Positions 60,113 to 64,000 of a DNA stretch of 64,000 bases are shown one piece after another. The stretch covers positions 62,001 through 126,000 of the forward strand of contig JAFABI010000054.1 of the NCBI GenBank assembly GCA_023426125.1. Reading direction: 5' to 3'. Position 1 is the first letter of the stretch; every line of letters starts with the position of its first letter. This DNA comes from Bacillota bacterium (GTDB lineage Bacteria; Bacillota; Clostridia; Acetivibrionales; DTU013). A model generated the notes under the pieces. That model saw nothing but the letters and a program-made list of their open reading frames with translations. It had not been told where the DNA came from and did no database searches. The translations under genes and the position numbers were made by a program.

Positions 60113-60158
60113 TATTCACAGCGGTTATACGCAGTATAAATACAGTCTGCTGATAGTA

Positions 60159-60186
60159 TGTCAGGGGAGGGCTAACTCCCCTGACA
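60159..60186 (+). promoter_or_regulatory. Perfect hairpin between binding-protein and permease genes
   Basis: TGTCAGGGGAG and CTCCCCTGACA, perfect 11-bp stem, six-base loop, not followed by T. Same place in the operon as the hairpin near 13.95 kb, and most likely an mRNA-stability element. Confidence 0.7.
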
Positions 60187-60214
60187 CATAATGACTGGAT
60201 TAAGGTGGTGCATT

Positions 60215-61144
60215 ATGTTAAGTTATATCTTGAGGCGAATAGCATATTCTATCCTTGTGCTCATAGGAGTATCAATCGTAGTTTTCGCACTTGTACGTCT
60301 GGCGCCGGGCGACCCGGTACAATACATGCTGGGTGACAACGCAACAGCGGAACAGATAGAAAAGATCAGGCAGTCGTATGGACTGGACAAATCATACCCT
60401 GAGCAATATGTGACTTGGATGATCAAAGTCATACAAGGCGATCTTGGAGAATCCTTTTATTACAAAATGACAAATCGGGAACTGATTTTTTCAAGGCTTC
60501 CCGCTACGATTCTGCTGGCAATATCAGCATTGATTCTTTCTTTAGTGGTATCCGTTCCGCTGGGTCTGATCGCAGGAGTACGAAGAGGTTCCGCAATCGA
60601 TATGTTTGCTTCGTTATTCGCTCTTTTAGGACAGGCGTTAAGCCCCGTATGGATAGGTCTGGTACTTGTGCTGATCGTATGCGTGAACTGGGGATTACTG
60701 CCGGCTGTAGGCTATGATTCGGTAAAGAACATCATACTGCCGTCTATTACGCTGGGGCTGCCTATGGCTGCACTGGTAACACGCATGCTTCGCTCCAACA
60801 TCATCGAAGTATGCAATGAAGACTATATTACATCCGCATTCGCCAAGGGCTGTTCCCCCTGGAAGGTATATTTGCGCTATGCGTTTAAAAATGCGAGTAT
60901 CCCGGTAATAACGGTTTCGGGTATGCAATTCGCAGGTTTTTTGGGCGGAGCTGTTACTACGGAAAAAATATTTAATTGGCCTGGGATTGGGACACTGACT
61001 GTTCAGGCTATCAATTCCCTTGATTTTACACTGGTACAGGGGATACTTCTGGTGACCGCCGCATTAATGGTATTTGTCAATTTAATCGTAGATGTGCTGT
61101 ATACATTGGTAGACCCGCGGCTCAACTTTAAATCGATGGGGTAA
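60215..61144 (+). CDS. ABC transporter permease (DppB/OppB type)
   Basis: 309 residues from the ATG with AAGGTGGT upstream. Six helices. N-terminal LSYILRRIAYSILVLIGVSIVV-type start and RLAPGDPVQYML loop, and the C-terminal EAA region YITSAFAKGCSPWKVYLRYAFKN (quote: AFAKGCSPWKVYLRYAFKN). GFLGGAVTTEKIFNWPGIG is typical of DppB. Confidence 0.93.
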   Translation: MLSYILRRIAYSILVLIGVSIVVFALVRLAPGDPVQYMLGDNATAEQIEKIRQSYGLDKSYPEQYVTWMIKVIQGDLGESFYYKMTNRELIFSRLPATILLAISALILSLVVSVPLGLIAGVRRGSAIDMFASLFALLGQALSPVWIGLVLVLIVCVNWGLLPAVGYDSVKNIILPSITLGLPMAALVTRMLRSNIIEVCNEDYITSAFAKGCSPWKVYLRYAFKNASIPVITVSGMQFAGFLGGAVTTEKIFNWPGIGTLTVQAINSLDFTLVQGILLVTAALMVFVNLIVDVLYTLVDPRLNFKSMG

Positions 61145-61150
61145 TTGTTT

Positions 61151-62005
61151 ATGAATAGTAAAGAGTTTTTTAGGAGAATGTTACGGTCAAAGTTCTTCAT
61201 GAGCGGAATAATTATAGTACTCATGCTCGTTCTGAGTATTCTCTTTTTGCCGATGATTATCCCGTTTGAACCTCGGGCTATGGATATCTCGGCCCGCTTG
61301 CTGCCTCCGGATGGTTTGTCAAAGGGTTTGGAGGGACATATATTAGGGACGGACGCGTTGGGACGCGACATGCTGGTTCGCTTGCTGGTAGGAGGAAGGC
61401 TTTCTTTCATGATCGCGGTTATCTCTGTCGTGGGAAGCGGCCTTATTGGTACAATATTCGGCGTTTTGTCAGGCTATATGGGGCGCAAGGTGGACACGCT
61501 TATAATGCGTATAAGTGATATACAGCTTGCGATCAATGTAACACTGCTAGCGATCGTTGTGGTTGCCGTTATGGGAAATTCGGTAGTAAATCTGATCCTG
61601 GTTATGATAATTACATCATGGGTGCGTTTTACGCGTATTGTCAGAAGCGAGGTTCTGTTTATAAAGACAAAAGAGTTTGTACAGGCCTCTGTGGTTCTGG
61701 GAGGATCCAAACTTCATATCATGTTCAATCAAATATTACCGAATGTAACCACATCTTTGATCGTCATGCTCAGCCAGACATTCGGTTTCGTCATCCTTGT
61801 AGAAGCGAGTTTGAGCTTCCTCAGCATGGGAATTCCCATAACGGAGCCATCGTGGGGCGGGATGATAGCCGAAGGACGCGATTATCTTGCAACGGCGCCA
61901 TGGGTAGTGGTCGTACCCGGACTGGCGTTGATGTTTACCGTATTGGCGTTCAATTTTCTCGGTGATGGCATTCGCGATATCCTGGATCCCAAGATGAAGC
62001 ACTGA
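61151..62005 (+). CDS. ABC transporter permease (DppC/OppC type)
   Basis: 284 residues. N-terminal extra helix (FFMSGIIIVLMLVLSILFLP), HILGTDALGRDMLVRLLVGG motif of DppC, EAA loop EFVQASVVLGGSKLHIMFNQ and closing FNFLGDGIRDILDPKMKH. Begins 6 bases after the first permease. A TTG two codons earlier is possible. Confidence 0.93.
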   Translation: MNSKEFFRRMLRSKFFMSGIIIVLMLVLSILFLPMIIPFEPRAMDISARLLPPDGLSKGLEGHILGTDALGRDMLVRLLVGGRLSFMIAVISVVGSGLIGTIFGVLSGYMGRKVDTLIMRISDIQLAINVTLLAIVVVAVMGNSVVNLILVMIITSWVRFTRIVRSEVLFIKTKEFVQASVVLGGSKLHIMFNQILPNVTTSLIVMLSQTFGFVILVEASLSFLSMGIPITEPSWGGMIAEGRDYLATAPWVVVVPGLALMFTVLAFNFLGDGIRDILDPKMKH

Positions 62006-62016
62006 GAGGAGAAAAT

Positions 62017-63012
62017 ATGAAGAACATGGAAGAAGAGTACAAAATTCAAATCAAGGATCTGGCGGTTCAGTATCATACCGATATGGGCGTTGCCAAGGCA
62101 GTGAACCGTATAGATCTCGGGATTCGCAGGGGGGAGGCGGTGGGACTCGTCGGCGAATCCGGCTCCGGAAAGACGACGACGGCTCTCTCCATCCTGCGTC
62201 TCTTGCCAAAGCCGGCGGGAAAGATGATAAGCGGTAGTATAAAGTATGACGGCGTTGAGCTGACGGTGCTTCCGGAAAAGAAAATGCGCGCCATACGCGG
62301 CGATAAAATATCCATGATATTTCAAAACCCACTGACGTCGCTCAATCCGGTATTTACCATAAGAGAACAGATCGCCATGGTCTTTCTCCAGCACAGCAAG
62401 ATGACAAACAGCCAGGCAGTCAAGCAAGCCGGTGATATGCTGGAGAAGGTAGGTATACCCCGCAGCAGGCTGTCGGAATATCCGCACCAGTTTTCCGGCG
62501 GCATGCGTCAAAGAGTGGGCATAGCGGCAGGGTTGGCATGCACCCCGGGCCTGCTGATTGCAGATGAGCCTACCACTGCTTTGGACGTTACAATACAGCT
62601 GCAGGTCCTGGAACTTATAAAAAAGCTGCAAAAGGAATACGGTACGTCGCTGTTGATGATTACTCACAATCTTGGAATAATAGCGGAACTGTGTACGCAA
62701 GTTGCGGTTATGTATGCCGGAACAATTGTTGAGAAAGGGCCGGTGCAGGAAGTGTTCATCTCTCCGCGGCATCCTTATACCATCGGGTTGCTGGGCTCTC
62801 TGCCTAAATTAACCGGACAGAGGGACAGGCTGACAGCGATCGGAGGCTCCGCGGCCAGTTCCAATCAGCTTCCGTCAGGCTGTGTTTTCCATCCGAGGTG
62901 TCCTCAGTGTACAGACCTATGCAGAAGGAAAGTGCCGCTAATGACTAAGATGACCGGGGAGAGAGCAATAGCATGCCACCTGTATGCAAAGGAGGTGCAG
63001 AAGCTTGACTAA
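62017..63012 (+). CDS. ABC transporter ATP-binding protein (DppD/OppD type)
   Basis: 331 residues. Walker A GESGSGKTT, signature FSGGMRQRVGIA, Walker B LLIADEPTTALD. The C-terminal oligopeptide extension has the Cys pattern for a 4Fe-4S cluster as in DppD (CVFHPRCPQCTDLCRR...ACHL). Ribosome binding site GAGGAG. Confidence 0.95.
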   Translation: MKNMEEEYKIQIKDLAVQYHTDMGVAKAVNRIDLGIRRGEAVGLVGESGSGKTTTALSILRLLPKPAGKMISGSIKYDGVELTVLPEKKMRAIRGDKISMIFQNPLTSLNPVFTIREQIAMVFLQHSKMTNSQAVKQAGDMLEKVGIPRSRLSEYPHQFSGGMRQRVGIAAGLACTPGLLIADEPTTALDVTIQLQVLELIKKLQKEYGTSLLMITHNLGIIAELCTQVAVMYAGTIVEKGPVQEVFISPRHPYTIGLLGSLPKLTGQRDRLTAIGGSAASSNQLPSGCVFHPRCPQCTDLCRRKVPLMTKMTGERAIACHLYAKEVQKLD

Positions 63013-63982
63013 CAATTCGGAGCCGTTGCTTAATGTTAAGAATCTAAAGATGTATTTCCCTGTGAAGGGTAAAGGAATGCTGCATGCAGTGGATGATGTG
63101 AGCTTTACAGTCACAAAGGGCGAGACCCTTGGGTTGGTGGGTGAATCCGGCTGTGGCAAAAGCACAATAGGGAATGTCCTGATGGGGCTCCTCTCTCCCA
63201 ACGAGGGAACCATAGAATTTGAAGGCGAGCCTGTTCGGATCAATTCGCGTAAAAAGCGTATTGATCTTAGCAAGAAGATGCAGATTGTTTTTCAGGATCC
63301 CTATTCCTCCATTAACCCAAAAAAGACCGTGTACAGTATTCTAGCTGAGCCCTTTCTGATACACAAGGTTGGAAATAAGGCGAAGATACGTGAACTTATC
63401 AGTAAAGTTTGCGAGCAGACAGGCATTGAAGGGGATATCTGGATGAAGTATCCCCATGAACTGGACGGCGGAAAACGCCAAACGATAGGCATTGCCCGCG
63501 CGCTTGCATTGAACCCCAAGTTTATCATCTGCGACGAGCCTGTATCCGCGCTGGATGTTTCCATTCAGGCCAAGATTATCAACCTTTTGATTGATCTTCA
63601 GCAATTGCTGGGACTGACATATCTATTTGTGTCACATGACTTGTCCGTAGTAAGGCATATCTCCAAGCGCGTTGCAGTCATGTATCTCGGTAAAATCGTG
63701 GAGATTGCTCCAACGGATATGATCTTCGACAATCCCCAGCATCCCTATACCCAGGCGCTGCTTTCTGCGGTGCTGAATGTGGATGTTACCAAAAACAATG
63801 AGCGTATAGTGCTTCAGGGGGACGTACCATCTCCCATAAACCCCAAGCCGGGCTGCCGTTTCGCACCGCGCTGCCGTTACGCGCAGTCGCAGTGCACGGG
63901 GACATCCCCTGTGCTTGAAGAGATTGAAAGCAATCACTTCGTAGCCTGCCATTGTATTGGCAGGCTGACTCTGTCGGAATAA
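63005..63982 (+). CDS. ABC transporter ATP-binding protein (DppF/OppF type)
   Basis: 325 residues from TTG, overlapping the DppD gene by 8 bases; GGAGGTG lies 9 bases upstream. Walker A GESGCGKST, Walker B FIICDEPVSALD and the DppF tail with Cys (GCRFAPRCRYAQSQC...ACH). The signature is LDGGKRQ instead of LSGGQ, a variant seen in some DppF-type subunits and compatible with a hetero-dimer in which one site is regulatory. It completes the importer, leaving only 18 bases to the window end. Confidence 0.93.
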   Translation: MTNNSEPLLNVKNLKMYFPVKGKGMLHAVDDVSFTVTKGETLGLVGESGCGKSTIGNVLMGLLSPNEGTIEFEGEPVRINSRKKRIDLSKKMQIVFQDPYSSINPKKTVYSILAEPFLIHKVGNKAKIRELISKVCEQTGIEGDIWMKYPHELDGGKRQTIGIARALALNPKFIICDEPVSALDVSIQAKIINLLIDLQQLLGLTYLFVSHDLSVVRHISKRVAVMYLGKIVEIAPTDMIFDNPQHPYTQALLSAVLNVDVTKNNERIVLQGDVPSPINPKPGCRFAPRCRYAQSQCTGTSPVLEEIESNHFVACHCIGRLTLSE

Positions 63983-64000
63983 GGGCGATTAACCTAATTT

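Overview
The window looks like chromosomal DNA of an anaerobic Firmicute of class Clostridia. The evidence is strong AGGAGG-type ribosome binding sites with frequent TTG and GTG starts, textbook TTGACA-17-TATAAT promoters, a 4Fe-4S ferredoxin-type protein, a low-molecular-weight D-Ala-D-Ala carboxypeptidase, DUF342 (FapA-like), TadE/DUF5702 and DUF2975/DUF4173 families, and many AraC, GntR, PadR and WYL regulators. It is not a plasmid or an intact prophage. It carries one tRNA (Val, CAC), no rRNA and no CRISPR array. No species can be named from the sequence alone.

Layout. 0-6.3 kb: J-domain protein end, membrane protein, Fe-S protein, a minus-strand glycosyltransferase/DUF342 pair, and a penicillin-binding carboxypeptidase. 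6.3-15.8 kb: a carbohydrate locus (AraC regulator, M55 peptidase, 2-hydroxyacid dehydrogenase, Gfo/Idh/MocA oxidoreductase, heparinase II/III-type lyase, and a family-1 sugar ABC importer without its own ATPase). 16.1-19.7 kb: a minus-strand PadR-controlled MacB-type ABC system whose last permease is fused to a thioredoxin-like domain. 19.9-26.4 kb: a B12-binding radical SAM protein, then three Tad-pilus-like secreted/anchored proteins. 26.5-34 kb: hypothetical proteins, ADP-ribosylglycohydrolase with an AraC regulator, TrpB2-type tryptophan synthase beta, a MITE-like element, and the tRNA. 34.2-38 kb: ion homeostasis (UspA, two RCK/TrkA proteins, KhtT-like subunit and CPA2 antiporter). 38.4-44.7 kb: DUF2975/HTH/DUF4173 group, lipoprotein, WYL regulator, papain-fold-like protein, ArsC/Spx-like protein.

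45.0-47.2 kb holds a two-gene operon of ryanodine-receptor (RyR) domain proteins: a free RyR domain, and a membrane-anchored double Rossmann (TrkA-N-like) protein ending in an RyR-like region. This is the best candidate for a little-described system here. 47.3-50.2 kb: ABC-2 exporter preceded by a Cys-containing small ORF with a near-perfect promoter. 50.3-53.3 kb: a methyl-cycle operon (HTH-methyltransferase, PfkB kinase, S-adenosylhomocysteinase). 53.7-56.0 kb: holin and endolysin scraps, YhfC/DUF3887 pair, a structured RNA-like block resembling an IS200/IS605 omega/HEARO RNA, and two very small genes. 56.4-64 kb: a GntR-regulated aminotransferase plus complete peptide/nickel-type ABC importer.

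The intergenic DNA is rich in dispersed palindromic repeats: seven copies of a GCGCGCATTGCGCG-cored element, a 75-bp tandem array, a 69-bp direct repeat, a 167-bp MITE-like unit, and a related pair bracketing the RyR region. All functional statements are from reading the translations; no database search was run.
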